Source of the DNA: Pyxidicoccus sp. MSG2
GTDB taxonomy: Bacteria; Myxococcota; Myxococcia; Myxococcales; Myxococcaceae
Length of the DNA: 64,000 nucleotides
Reading direction: 5' to 3'
Assembly: GCF_026626705.1 (NCBI RefSeq)
Contig: NZ_JAPNKC010000001.1
Span: forward strand, 8,760,001 to 8,824,000
Part shown: piece by piece, positions 1 to 7,473 of the stretch
Layout: every line of letters starts with the position of its first letter
How positions within the stretch are numbered: the first letter of the stretch is position 1
Notes under the pieces: generated by a model
What the model saw: only the letters and a program-made list of their open reading frames with translations
Databases searched by the model: none
Told to the model about the DNA's origin: nothing
Made by a program: the position numbers and the translations under genes

Positions 1-1
1 C

Positions 2-502
2 TACGAGGACGCGACGGGCCTGCCCGTCCACCCGGACCTGCGCGGGACTCGAGAGGACGTGCTGCGCGGGCTCGAAGCGCGGCGCGCACGGGCCGCTGCC
101 TCCAGTGAGGACACGGAGGAGCCGCGGAGGAGCGGGCCGGGGCGGCCGAAGCTGGGCGTCATCTCCCGTGAGGTCTCCCTGCTGCCCCGCCACTGGGAGT
201 GGCTCAACGCTCAGCCGAGCGGCGCGTCCGCGGCGCTGCGCAAGCTCGTCGAGAACGAGATGCGCGGCGGGCAGGGCCGCGAGCGGGCCCGGAAGTCACA
301 GGAGGCCGCGGGCCGCTTCATGCTCGCCGTGGCCGGAGACCTTCCCGGCTTCGAGGAGGCGTCGCGCGCCTTCTACGCCCGGAACCCGGAGCGCTTCGAC
401 GAGCTCACCCAGCCGTGGCCCAGGGACGTCCGCGAGCACGTCCGCCGGCTGGTCGCCATCGTCATCCGTGACGAGGCCGAAGTGACACGTGCCACCCCCT
501 AG
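2..502 (+). CDS. DUF2239 family protein (5' end outside window)
   Basis: The C-terminal part of a protein whose start lies before the window. The reading frame is open from base 2 and ends at the TAG at 500-502. It reads YEDATGLPVHPDLRG at the edge, then PGRPKLGVISREVSLLPRHW and a segment beginning NAQPSGASAALRKLVENEM. These are characteristic of the DUF2239 family, whose biochemical function is unknown. The second half is a helical stretch rich in charged residues. About 166 codons are visible; family members are roughly 190-200 residues, so only a short N-terminal piece is missing. It converges on the glycosidase gene that ends at 725. The 222 bp between them hold no supportable gene. Family assignment is from recall of the conserved motif; no function is implied. 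Confidence 0.8.
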   Translation, partial: YEDATGLPVHPDLRGTREDVLRGLEARRARAAASSEDTEEPRRSGPGRPKLGVISREVSLLPRHWEWLNAQPSGASAALRKLVENEMRGGQGRERARKSQEAAGRFMLAVAGDLPGFEEASRAFYARNPERFDELTQPWPRDVREHVRRLVAIVIRDEAEVTRATP

Positions 503-724
503 CGGTGTTGAGCTTCCGCGCGCTCACCGAGGACTCCGTCGTGGACATCTTCCTGCTGTATTTCCTGCCCGTGCCGCTGGCCTGGGCGAGTCGTCCCGCA
601 AAAACCAGGCGCCTCACGGTGGTGGGTGGCAAGGCCGGGGCGAAGGACTCCGGGCGTCCGCTCCCCGCCCGGAAGGCGCGCGCTTCCACCGCGCCGCGTG
701 AGCGCCGTCGTGGTGGGGGGCGAA

Positions 725-1693
725 TCAAGGCCCCAGCGGCCGGGCGATGATGCCGAGGTGATTGGCCACGGGCCGCTCCCACCAGGGCAGGCGGAAGTTG
801 CTCGTGGCGTTGATGTGCTGGACGTGCCCGGAGGCGCTGCTCCGCACGAGCGTGGCGGACCCGCCGCCATCCAACTGGATGGCCGCATGCGCGCCGTGCT
901 TCAGCATCAGGTCGGCGACTTCCGTCAGCGTGGCACCCTGGCTGTAGCCGCGCTGCTTGCCGTCCACCACCGCCAGCAGCAGATAGCGTCCAGTGACGTC
1001 GAGGCCGATGGCCGTGCGCGGGTAGGGCGCATCTCCGACGGGCGTGCCTTCGAGCGACGTCCGCCGCCCGTCACGAACGACGTAGCCCAGCCCGGAGATG
1101 GCGTGCCAGACCTCCGCGGGCGGCGGGCCGAAGTGGGCGCGCCGCTCGCGTGACAGGTTGAGGGTGACGGTGCCCTTCGCCCCCTCGCCGTAGAGCACGC
1201 CGCGCGAGGCCGCGAGCCCCACGACGTGCACCGGCTCTCCCGTCCGGGGCGCGTAGTCGAGCGGGTGGTTGGCGCGGAAGGGGAAGAAGAAGTTGGCGTT
1301 GATGGCGACCTGCACGCCATGCCGCGCCGCGAACCCGCTCACCGTGTCCGCACGCACATCTCCCGCGTCGGAGGGCTCCGCCGGTGTCACGAGGAAGTCG
1401 ATGCCCGGCGCCTCCAGGTCCACGCGGACGACGTGGGCCACCATCGCTCGCGGGGACACACGCACCTCGCGCGTGTACTCGACGCCCTCGAACCACACCT
1501 CGTGCGCGGGCTCCGGGGGACCTCGGTGTGTGAACCAGGTCCAGTACCCGCCGCTGACACAGCCGGCGATGGCCGGAACCAGCAGCACCAGCCCGCACGT
1601 CCACCGCAGCCACCGGCGGCCCCGCCAGTGGCGCAGCACGGTGAGGCCCAGGGCGAGCAGGACGCTGGCGCCAGCGAGGATGAGAGGACCCAT
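725..1693 (-). CDS. Phosphodiester glycosidase (NAGPA/DUF2233 family), membrane-anchored
   Basis: A 322-residue protein with two N-terminal hydrophobic stretches (about residues 1-20 and 30-50), so the catalytic part probably sits outside the cytoplasmic membrane. Residues from about 85 onward form an NAGPA/DUF2233 domain: VQVAINANFFFP, then HAAIQLDGGGSATLV near the C-terminus, which carries the family's conserved DGGGS loop. The family includes the enzyme that uncovers mannose 6-phosphate and many bacterial exopolysaccharide or envelope glycan enzymes. The bacterial substrate cannot be read from sequence. The start is the ATG at 1693. It is divergent from the CPBP protease gene, and the shared 173-bp gap contains an AT-rich palindrome. 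Confidence is high for the family and low for the substrate. Confidence 0.85.
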   Translation of the reverse strand: MGPLILAGASVLLALGLTVLRHWRGRRWLRWTCGLVLLVPAIAGCVSGGYWTWFTHRGPPEPAHEVWFEGVEYTREVRVSPRAMVAHVVRVDLEAPGIDFLVTPAEPSDAGDVRADTVSGFAARHGVQVAINANFFFPFRANHPLDYAPRTGEPVHVVGLAASRGVLYGEGAKGTVTLNLSRERRAHFGPPPAEVWHAISGLGYVVRDGRRTSLEGTPVGDAPYPRTAIGLDVTGRYLLLAVVDGKQRGYSQGATLTEVADLMLKHGAHAAIQLDGGGSATLVRSSASGHVQHINATSNFRLPWWERPVANHLGIIARPLGP

Positions 1694-1756
1694 TCCGGCC
1701 CGAGCATAGTGAAGCGGGCTTTCCTCCGGCAGCCGTCCAGAAGCCCTTGGTGGTTA

Positions 1757-1772
1757 ATATAAGTGCTTATAT
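1757..1772. promoter_or_regulatory. AT-rich inverted repeat between divergent genes
   Basis: Two 7-bp arms, ATATAAG and CTTATAT, are separated by TG. They lie in a strikingly AT-rich patch (about 1754-1776) of an otherwise very GC-rich chromosome, midway between the divergent glycosidase and CPBP genes. The position and symmetry suit an operator or overlapping promoter. The repeat itself is seen directly; the regulatory role is inferred. Confidence 0.4.
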
Positions 1773-1866
1773 AAAAGCGCTGTTGAATCTCTCGAAATGA
1801 CGGACGCGCATCCGCCGTACGGATGAACACGGCCCGCGACGGGCACCCGCATCGGAGTGAGTCGCC

Positions 1867-2760
1867 ATGAGGTCCCTCTTCATCAATGCCGAGAACCGCG
1901 TGCGCAATGGCTGGAAGGTGCTGGGCTATTTCGCAGTGACGGCCCTCTTCGTGATGGGCCTCATCTTCCTGCGCAGGGCGTTGCCGGACGCCGTGCGGCC
2001 CTTCGCTCCGGAGCCGTTCCTCGCGTTCCTGGGCGCGCTCATCCCCTCGTGGTTCTTCGCGCGGCTGGAGCGCACGTCACTGGCCGCGCAAGGCTTCGAA
2101 CTCCATCGGCGCGCGGGTCGTGATTTCGCGCTCGGCGTGGCCGGCGGGTCCATCCTGGTGATGTGGGTGGCCTTTGCCGTCTGGCTGCTCGACGGTTTCC
2201 ACTGGGTGCGGGCACCGGAGGGTGCGGCCCTGGGGCTCGTGAAGAGCGCCTGGACGATGCTGGCCGTCGCGCTCTTCGAGGAAACGTTGTTCCACGGCTA
2301 TGCATTCCAGCGGGCCATCCGAGGCATGGGGCCGCACTGGACCCAGTTCCTGTTCGCGACGATTTTCGCCCTCGCGCACCCGTTCGGTCCGGACATGGCG
2401 GGAAGCGCCGTGGCCGTGGCGATGCTCAACATCTTCCTGGCGGGCTGGCTGCTGGGCTTCTGCTACCTGCGCACGGGCAGCCTGGCACTTCCGGTCGGCG
2501 TGCACCTCGGGTGGAACTGGATGCTGGGCAGCCTGGGCTTCGGTGTGAGCGGGAGTGCTTCGCGGGGACTGTGGACGCCGGTGTTCCACGGCCGGCCCGT
2601 CTGGTTGACGGGAGGCGACTACGGCCTGGAGGCGTCCGCCGTCAGCATCGTGATTCTCGGACTGGCCGTGGTGGGTCTCGCCCGCTGGAGGGGCGCTCGG
2701 GCCCGCGCGGAAGCGCCCGCCCAGGTGCCGCCAGGCCTGTCGCCGAGCGAAGCGGCGTAG
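1867..2760 (+). CDS. CPBP family intramembrane metalloprotease (CAAX protease-like, Abi)
   Basis: A 297-residue polytopic membrane protein with about seven hydrophobic segments. It has the CPBP/Abi signature in order: EETLFHGY (Glu138, Glu139), a His in FALAHP (His171), and HLGWNW (His213, Asn217). These residues form the glutamate/histidine site of the type II CAAX protease/MroQ/Rce1 clan. The first motif normally reads EExxxR; here His143 stands at the Arg position, a variation to note. The C-terminal tail is Ala/Pro/Arg-rich and probably cytoplasmic. The ATG at 1867 follows a GGAGTGAG ribosome-binding site. Substrates are unknown; family members act in prenyl-protein processing, peptide maturation or immunity to self-made peptides. 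Nothing nearby encodes an obvious peptide substrate. Confidence 0.88.
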   Translation: MRSLFINAENRVRNGWKVLGYFAVTALFVMGLIFLRRALPDAVRPFAPEPFLAFLGALIPSWFFARLERTSLAAQGFELHRRAGRDFALGVAGGSILVMWVAFAVWLLDGFHWVRAPEGAALGLVKSAWTMLAVALFEETLFHGYAFQRAIRGMGPHWTQFLFATIFALAHPFGPDMAGSAVAVAMLNIFLAGWLLGFCYLRTGSLALPVGVHLGWNWMLGSLGFGVSGSASRGLWTPVFHGRPVWLTGGDYGLEASAVSIVILGLAVVGLARWRGARARAEAPAQVPPGLSPSEAA

Positions 2761-2763
2761 TGG

Positions 2764-4611
2764 CTACCGCCTCTCGGGCCGGACGTAGACGATGACCTGC
2801 GGCGTTTCGTCCAGGTACAGCCCCGTCACCGGCGTGCGCGTGCCGAAGGCCTGCCAGGTTTGGAACTCCTGCTCACGGAACTCCTGGTGGTACTGGTACG
2901 CGACGATGTCCGCGTCGAAGGGGCTGCCCACCGCGCGCAGGTCGTTCCGCAGCATGCCGTTGCGCTGGTAGTCGCGGAACGAGCCGTTGTGCACCTCGTG
3001 CAGGAACAGCCGCGCCCCCGGCTTCGCGTGCTCGTTGATCCACGGCAGCACGCCCGTCACGTGGCTGGACCAGAACTGCCGCTGCATGCCCAGCGTGGCC
3101 GCGCCCGGCAACCCACCCGCCAGCTCCGAGTACGCCGCCGTCCCGTACGGAAACACGCGCGCCGAGTACACCAGCGCCGGCGCCAGCAGCACGACGAACA
3201 CCGGCGCCGCCACCACCGCGAAGGGCAGTGAGGGGCGCTTCGTCTTGAGCACGTCCCACAGCGCCGCGCAGCCGCGCGTCACCGCCGCGCCCGCGAGGAT
3301 GCCCAGGAACACCATGGACGGGAACCAGTGCTTCACCCCGCCGAAGTGCGGCACCTGCGGGTGGCTGATGATGAGGATGGACGTCACCGCATTCACACCG
3401 ACGAGCGCCTCGGTCAGCGTCACCGGCCGTGCCACCCACGCTCGCGTCCGCGCGAAGAGCCCCAGCACCGCGCGCGCCGCCAGCGCCCCCAGTCCCGTCA
3501 CCATGGGCACGAAGAGGCTGGTGGGCACCGTCAGCGCCGTCTTCACCACCACGTAGCTGAGCGGGAAGGGTGGCTCGCGCAGCAGCGTCCCCAGATAGAA
3601 CCAGGCGTAGTGGTTGTGCTTCGCGTGGAAGGCCAGGTACCACGCCGTGCGCTCCACCGGCTCATGCCAGAGGTACGGCCAGTGGAGGTAGAAGATGACC
3701 GGGCCCAGCACCGCCATGGACAGCACCGGCACCAGCGCGCGCGTCACCGGCCCGTCCACCTTCTTCAGACCGTTCAGCACCCAGGCACCGCCGGCCGCCA
3801 GCCCGACGAAGAGCAGCGTGTGCGGGCTGAGCAGCAGGAACTTCTTCTGGAAGGCCTCGCCCCCGCCCAGCGACACCAGCAGCCACCCGTAGAGCACGGC
3901 CACCGCCGCGAACAGCCCCACGAAGCGCACGAGCCAGGTGCGCGCTTCGGGCTTGCCCGCGCTCGCCGTCCACGCGCGCCACAGCGCGAAGGGCGTCAGC
4001 ACGAAGGGGATGAAGAGCGCGTTGTGCTTGGTGGCGATGGCCAGGCCGAAGGCCACGCCGCACCACACGCCCCACTTCATGTCCTCCAGCGCGCGCCAGA
4101 AGCAGTACACGACGAGCAGCCACATGGCCGCCACCGGCACGTCGAAGCACGCCAGCTCACTGTTGAAGTACTGCCGCGGCACCAGCATGAAGGCGAGCGC
4201 GGCGAACAGCCCCGCGGTGCGCCCGTACAGCGCGCTGCCGAAGAGGAAGCTCAGCGCCGGAATCAGCGCGGCGATGGCGAAGGCCGGCAGCCGGAAGGCC
4301 GTGGCCGAGCGCGTCCACCCGAGCGCGTCGTGGAAGAGCAGGTGGCTCAACCCGAACAGCGTCTTCATCAGCGCCGGGTGCTCGTGGTTGTAGTCCCACG
4401 CGCGGACGATGGCGTCGTCCGTGAAGGCCCGCGCCGGGGACTGGAAGAGCAGCCGGAACCAGCTCGCGTAGCCCTCCGCCGCCGCGAAGTAGACGCTCTC
4501 GTCGCGCGTGAAGCCCACCGCGGACTCCGTCAGGAGCAGCGCCACGAAGGCCAGCACCCACAGCGCCCAGGCCAGCCGCTTCTCGTCGCGCGTGGGAGCC
4601 CGGCCCATCAT
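2764..4611 (-). CDS. GT39/ArnT-like membrane glycosyltransferase
   Basis: A 615-residue integral membrane protein with a dozen or so hydrophobic helices, of the dolichyl-phosphate-mannose mannosyltransferase/ArnT type (GT-C fold). These enzymes use a polyprenyl-phosphate sugar donor on the periplasmic face. The first extracytoplasmic loop has the acidic pair expected of the family (TRDESVYFAAAEGY), followed by EHPALMKTLFG. A longer reading frame exists upstream, but the ATG at 4611 overlaps the stop of the preceding gene as ATGA. That indicates translational coupling and is the start chosen. It probably glycosylates a lipid, polysaccharide or protein in the envelope; the acceptor is unknown. 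It is the last gene of the leftward group that starts with carD. Confidence 0.85.
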   Translation of the reverse strand: MMGRAPTRDEKRLAWALWVLAFVALLLTESAVGFTRDESVYFAAAEGYASWFRLLFQSPARAFTDDAIVRAWDYNHEHPALMKTLFGLSHLLFHDALGWTRSATAFRLPAFAIAALIPALSFLFGSALYGRTAGLFAALAFMLVPRQYFNSELACFDVPVAAMWLLVVYCFWRALEDMKWGVWCGVAFGLAIATKHNALFIPFVLTPFALWRAWTASAGKPEARTWLVRFVGLFAAVAVLYGWLLVSLGGGEAFQKKFLLLSPHTLLFVGLAAGGAWVLNGLKKVDGPVTRALVPVLSMAVLGPVIFYLHWPYLWHEPVERTAWYLAFHAKHNHYAWFYLGTLLREPPFPLSYVVVKTALTVPTSLFVPMVTGLGALAARAVLGLFARTRAWVARPVTLTEALVGVNAVTSILIISHPQVPHFGGVKHWFPSMVFLGILAGAAVTRGCAALWDVLKTKRPSLPFAVVAAPVFVVLLAPALVYSARVFPYGTAAYSELAGGLPGAATLGMQRQFWSSHVTGVLPWINEHAKPGARLFLHEVHNGSFRDYQRNGMLRNDLRAVGSPFDADIVAYQYHQEFREQEFQTWQAFGTRTPVTGLYLDETPQVIVYVRPERR

Positions 4612-5558
4612 CCCCGCACCCCCACCGCGGGCTCCACCGCGAGCACGTCCAGGCACACCTGCCGCCGGTCCGCGTTGTCCGACTGCACCCAGACCTTCAC
4701 CGTGCGCGGCTCGCCCTCGGGCAGACGGACCTCGGCCTTCTGCACGCCCTCCAGGCCCGGCGGCACCACCACCTCCAGGAGCCGCACGCCGCTCCGCGCA
4801 TCATCCACGCCCAGGTACGCCGGGGTGAGCCGCGCGTCCTTGAGGTGCGCCTGCTCCCAGATGATGCCGCCCTCCAGGCGCAGGCCCACGCCGCCGGGGA
4901 TGCCGTCGAACTCCGCGACCAGTCGCTGCGGGCCGCCGGGCGCGTGCATCCACAGGCAGCGGCGCGGCTCGTAGAACAGCTCGTGCCACTCCGGCGCGAC
5001 GTACAGGTAGTTGGGGCCGGGGCAGCGGTGCGCCTGCCCGTCGAAGGGACAGTCGCGGCGCGTGCCGTCCGGCGCTTCCAGGTACACGCGGGCCTTCGCA
5101 ATCGCGTCCGTGGCCGTGAAGCGGCGCGGCCGGTAGCGGCCATTCTCGTAGAGCGCCAGCGACAGGGGCCCTTCGTGCACCGGCGTGCCCACCGCGCGGC
5201 GCTCGGGCAGGAAGGCGGCGAGGAAGTCGTCCTCGTCCGAGCGTGGCAGCTCCGGCTGCCCCAGCACCCAGATGCGCGGGTGCGCGGAGAGGTCGTCCCG
5301 GTCCGAGCCCAGGTAGCCGTACACCGGGACTTCGGGCGGGACGAAGAGGCGGGCGCGCTCCGTCCACCAGGGGAAGAGGAGCACCGCGTCGCCGGGGCGG
5401 GCCTCGGCCTTCAGGCGCTCCGTCACCGCGCGGTAGTCACCTTCCGAGGGAAGGTGCCCCGGCAGCCGCAGGTGGAAGACGAGGCAGAGGAGCGCGACGA
5501 GCACCAGGCCCCCCAGCTCCACGAGGGGCAGTGCGCGCGGGAAGCTAGGACTTCGCAA
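4608..5558 (-). CDS. Membrane-anchored hypothetical protein coupled to GT39 enzyme
   Basis: A 316-residue protein with one N-terminal membrane helix (about residues 12-28, ELGGLVLVALLCLVFHL) and a soluble, probably periplasmic remainder. Its first part (DAVLLFPWWTERARLF, YLGSDRDDL, RIWVLGQPE) resembles the soluble tail seen in some GT39 and EpsG-type proteins that lack a recognised name. The second part is beta-rich with paired Cys residues. I do not recognise a named family. The start is uncertain: the TTG at 5558 overlaps the end of carG by 14 bp, and an internal start before the membrane helix is possible. The stop overlaps the GT39 start as ATGA, so the two products are probably made together and may act as a pair. 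Confidence 0.7.
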   Translation of the reverse strand: MRSPSFPRALPLVELGGLVLVALLCLVFHLRLPGHLPSEGDYRAVTERLKAEARPGDAVLLFPWWTERARLFVPPEVPVYGYLGSDRDDLSAHPRIWVLGQPELPRSDEDDFLAAFLPERRAVGTPVHEGPLSLALYENGRYRPRRFTATDAIAKARVYLEAPDGTRRDCPFDGQAHRCPGPNYLYVAPEWHELFYEPRRCLWMHAPGGPQRLVAEFDGIPGGVGLRLEGGIIWEQAHLKDARLTPAYLGVDDARSGVRLLEVVVPPGLEGVQKAEVRLPEGEPRTVKVWVQSDNADRRQVCLDVLAVEPAVGVRG

Positions 5559-6057
5559 GGCGGATCTTCTGCTCGCTCTTTTCCCGGCAGAAGGTGCAGA
5601 AGATGGGCTCGCCCTGGGTGAACGACGGCGTCCAGGGCGGGTACATCGAGCACCGCGGGTCCAGGCAGTGGTGCAGCTCCCAGAGGTGTCCCAGCTGGTG
5701 GAGCGCGTGGCGGGCCACGGGCTTGAAGCCGGTCTCCAGGTCCTTGTAGGGGGCGATGCTGAGGACCGCGCGGTCCTTGCCGTGCCACGCGAAGCCGGAC
5801 GTCGGCGCCACGCCGCTGGGCAGCTCGCGCTCCTTCAGCTTGCGCGTGGTGAGCAGCAGCACCTTGTCATCCTTGTACGAACGGATGCCCTTCACCTCCT
5901 GGAGCAGCTTCTCCGCATCCAGCGGCTCGGGCATGCCGGCGGGCACTTCGGCGCTGCCGGAGTGCTCGCTGCCCACGCCGAACGCCGTGTAGAGCGTGCG
6001 GTTGAACTTCGCGAGCTGCTTGTCGTCGAAGGAGTCCAGCGTCCAGACGCGAATCAC
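5545..6057 (-). CDS. carG: CarG, zinc-binding transcriptional co-regulator (archaemetzincin-like, no catalytic Glu)
   Basis: A 170-residue protein directly downstream of carD. It has the archaemetzincin zinc framework: HQLGHLWELHHC, then C-x4-C-S-M, and after a spacer CTFC. In true proteases the first motif is HExxHxxGxxHC. Here the catalytic Glu is Gln (codon CAG) and the central Gly is Glu, while the His and Cys zinc ligands are kept. In Myxococcus xanthus CarG is known to bind zinc, to partner CarD, and to have no protease role; both act in light-induced carotenogenesis and in development. Synteny and the altered motif make this identification strong. The GTG start at 6057 follows GAGGTG. 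The gene is 80 bp from carD and overlaps the next gene, so co-transcription is likely. Confidence 0.93.
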   Translation of the reverse strand: MIRVWTLDSFDDKQLAKFNRTLYTAFGVGSEHSGSAEVPAGMPEPLDAEKLLQEVKGIRSYKDDKVLLLTTRKLKERELPSGVAPTSGFAWHGKDRAVLSIAPYKDLETGFKPVARHALHQLGHLWELHHCLDPRCSMYPPWTPSFTQGEPIFCTFCREKSEQKIRLAKS

Positions 6058-6137
6058 GGTGCGTCACCTCGGCGGGAGGGCCCTCTCGGTGGGCGGGGCG
6101 GCCTGTGCGCACCCGCCCCGGATGGGCCCGTCGGTTA

Positions 6138-7097
6138 TCAGTCCTCGCCCTCGGACGGCTTCGCCTTGGGCGGGCGGCCACGCTTCTTCGGCGCCGCGGG
6201 AGCAGCCCCTTCCGCCTCGGGCGGCTTGGGCTTGGGCGGACGGCCGCGCTTCTTGGGCGCGGGAGCTTCGGCTCCGGCGGCGGCGGTGGCCTCCGGCTTG
6301 GGCTTGGGCGGACGGCCGCGCTTCTTGGGCGCGGCAGCCTCGCCACCCTCGGTGGCCTCGGGCTTCGCCTTGGGCGGGCGGCCCCGCTTCTTGGGGGCGG
6401 CCTCCTCGGTCGACTCGGCGGCCTCGCCCTCCTCGCCTTCCTCGGAGGACTCCTCCTCGGCGGGCTCGGCGGGCGGTTCCTCGTCCGACGGCAGGTCGAG
6501 GTCGCCATCCAGGCCCAGCAGGTCGCCGTCGAGGCCCAGGTCCTCGTCGTCGCGGGCGAACTCGGCGGCGGTGCGCTTGGGGCGCTCGCGGCCGGGCGGG
6601 AAGAGGACGACGTCGATGGAGTCCTCGGCGTTGACCTCGGCGCAGCCGAGCGCGGCGGCGACCTCCATCACCAGCAGGTGCCGGGCGTTGTCGTAGAGCT
6701 CACGCTCCTTGGTCGGCAGGGGGCGCAGTTCGCTGAGGACCTGGAGGCCCTTCACCACCTCGGCCAGTCCCAGGATTCCGCCCTGGGTCATCCGGTCCAG
6801 GTTGGTGCGGGCGCGCTGCTTCCAGTCCAGGTCGGCCTTGTCGCTGTCCGAACGCAGGAACTCGAAGATGCTCTCCACATCCTCGGCGGTGGCGACCTTG
6901 CGCACGCCGATGGCGACCACCTTGTTGGATGGCACCATGACGACCGCGCCGTCTTCTTCGCGGCGCATCGTGACGAAGGTGAGCTTCTGACCGGCCACCT
7001 CCTTCACGTCGATGGCGGTGACGCGGCAGACCCCCTGGTTCGGATAGACGACCCGGTCGCCGACCGCGAGCTGGAGTGACGCGGACCCTTCAGGCAT
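6138..7097 (-). CDS. carD: CarD, HMGA-like global transcription regulator with four AT-hooks
   Basis: A 319-residue two-part protein. Residues 1-160 are a CarD/CdnL/TRCF RNA-polymerase-interacting domain (FAVGDRVVYP-type start, here LQLAVGDRVVYPNQGVCRV) that contacts the polymerase beta subunit. Residues 175-230 are strongly acidic (DEDLGLDGD, EEESSEEGEEGE). The C-terminus is an HMGA-type tail with four AT-hooks, KKRGRPPK, beginning at about 236, 258, 282 and 304. Length and layout match M. xanthus CarD, which binds the minor groove of AT-rich DNA and regulates carotenoid synthesis and fruiting-body development together with CarG. The ATG at 7097 is preceded by GAGGGGG. Eukaryote-like high-mobility-group architecture is rare in bacteria and diagnostic of this lineage. 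Confidence 0.97.
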   Translation of the reverse strand: MPEGSASLQLAVGDRVVYPNQGVCRVTAIDVKEVAGQKLTFVTMRREEDGAVVMVPSNKVVAIGVRKVATAEDVESIFEFLRSDSDKADLDWKQRARTNLDRMTQGGILGLAEVVKGLQVLSELRPLPTKERELYDNARHLLVMEVAAALGCAEVNAEDSIDVVLFPPGRERPKRTAAEFARDDEDLGLDGDLLGLDGDLDLPSDEEPPAEPAEEESSEEGEEGEAAESTEEAAPKKRGRPPKAKPEATEGGEAAAPKKRGRPPKPKPEATAAAGAEAPAPKKRGRPPKPKPPEAEGAAPAAPKKRGRPPKAKPSEGED

Positions 7098-7170
7098 GTC
7101 CCCCTCACGGGCGAGGTAAACGTCAGCGGAGGCCCGGGCTTAGCACCGAGCCGCGCCGGACGCTACGAGT

Positions 7171-7383
7171 TTACCGGTGAAGTGCCGCCGTCCGTGCGTC
7201 CGTCACCTGGGCCCGCAGCAGGGCGCCCAACAGCTCCTTCTGCCGCGCGTCCAGCGCCGCCTCCACCTGGGCCTCCGTCGGCTCCAGCCCCACGCTCCCC
7301 GGCTGCGCGTCCACGCGCACGGACAGCCCGAGCGTCCCCGTCACCGCCACCCCGAACACGAGCACTGCCACCAGTTTCTTCAT
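7171..7383 (-). CDS. Small exported protein of unknown function
   Basis: A 70-residue protein with a clear signal peptide (MKKLVAVLVFGVAVTGTLGL, probable cleavage after VDA near residue 26), leaving a mature peptide of about 44 residues that is mostly helical and charged (EAQVEAALDARQKELLGALL). The ATG at 7383 is preceded by GGAGG at ideal spacing, which supports it as a real gene despite its size. No cysteines occur in the mature part, so a lipoprotein or disulfide-linked toxin is unlikely. I do not recognise the family. It lies between carD and the kinase gene in the same orientation, with its own upstream gap. Confidence 0.6.
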   Translation of the reverse strand: MKKLVAVLVFGVAVTGTLGLSVRVDAQPGSVGLEPTEAQVEAALDARQKELLGALLRAQVTDARTAALHR

Positions 7384-7473
7384 GGTGATGCCTCCAGGGC
7401 GCCCAGGGTAGGGGGCGGCCCCGGATGATCAATTTTTCTGCAACACGTCGCTGCACCGCTGTAGCGCCAGGGG

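Noticed and set aside
505-750. Possible 81-residue gene between the DUF2239 and glycosidase genes
   Set aside because: TTG start without ribosome-binding site, low-complexity basic C-terminal half, and it overlaps the end of the glycosidase gene.
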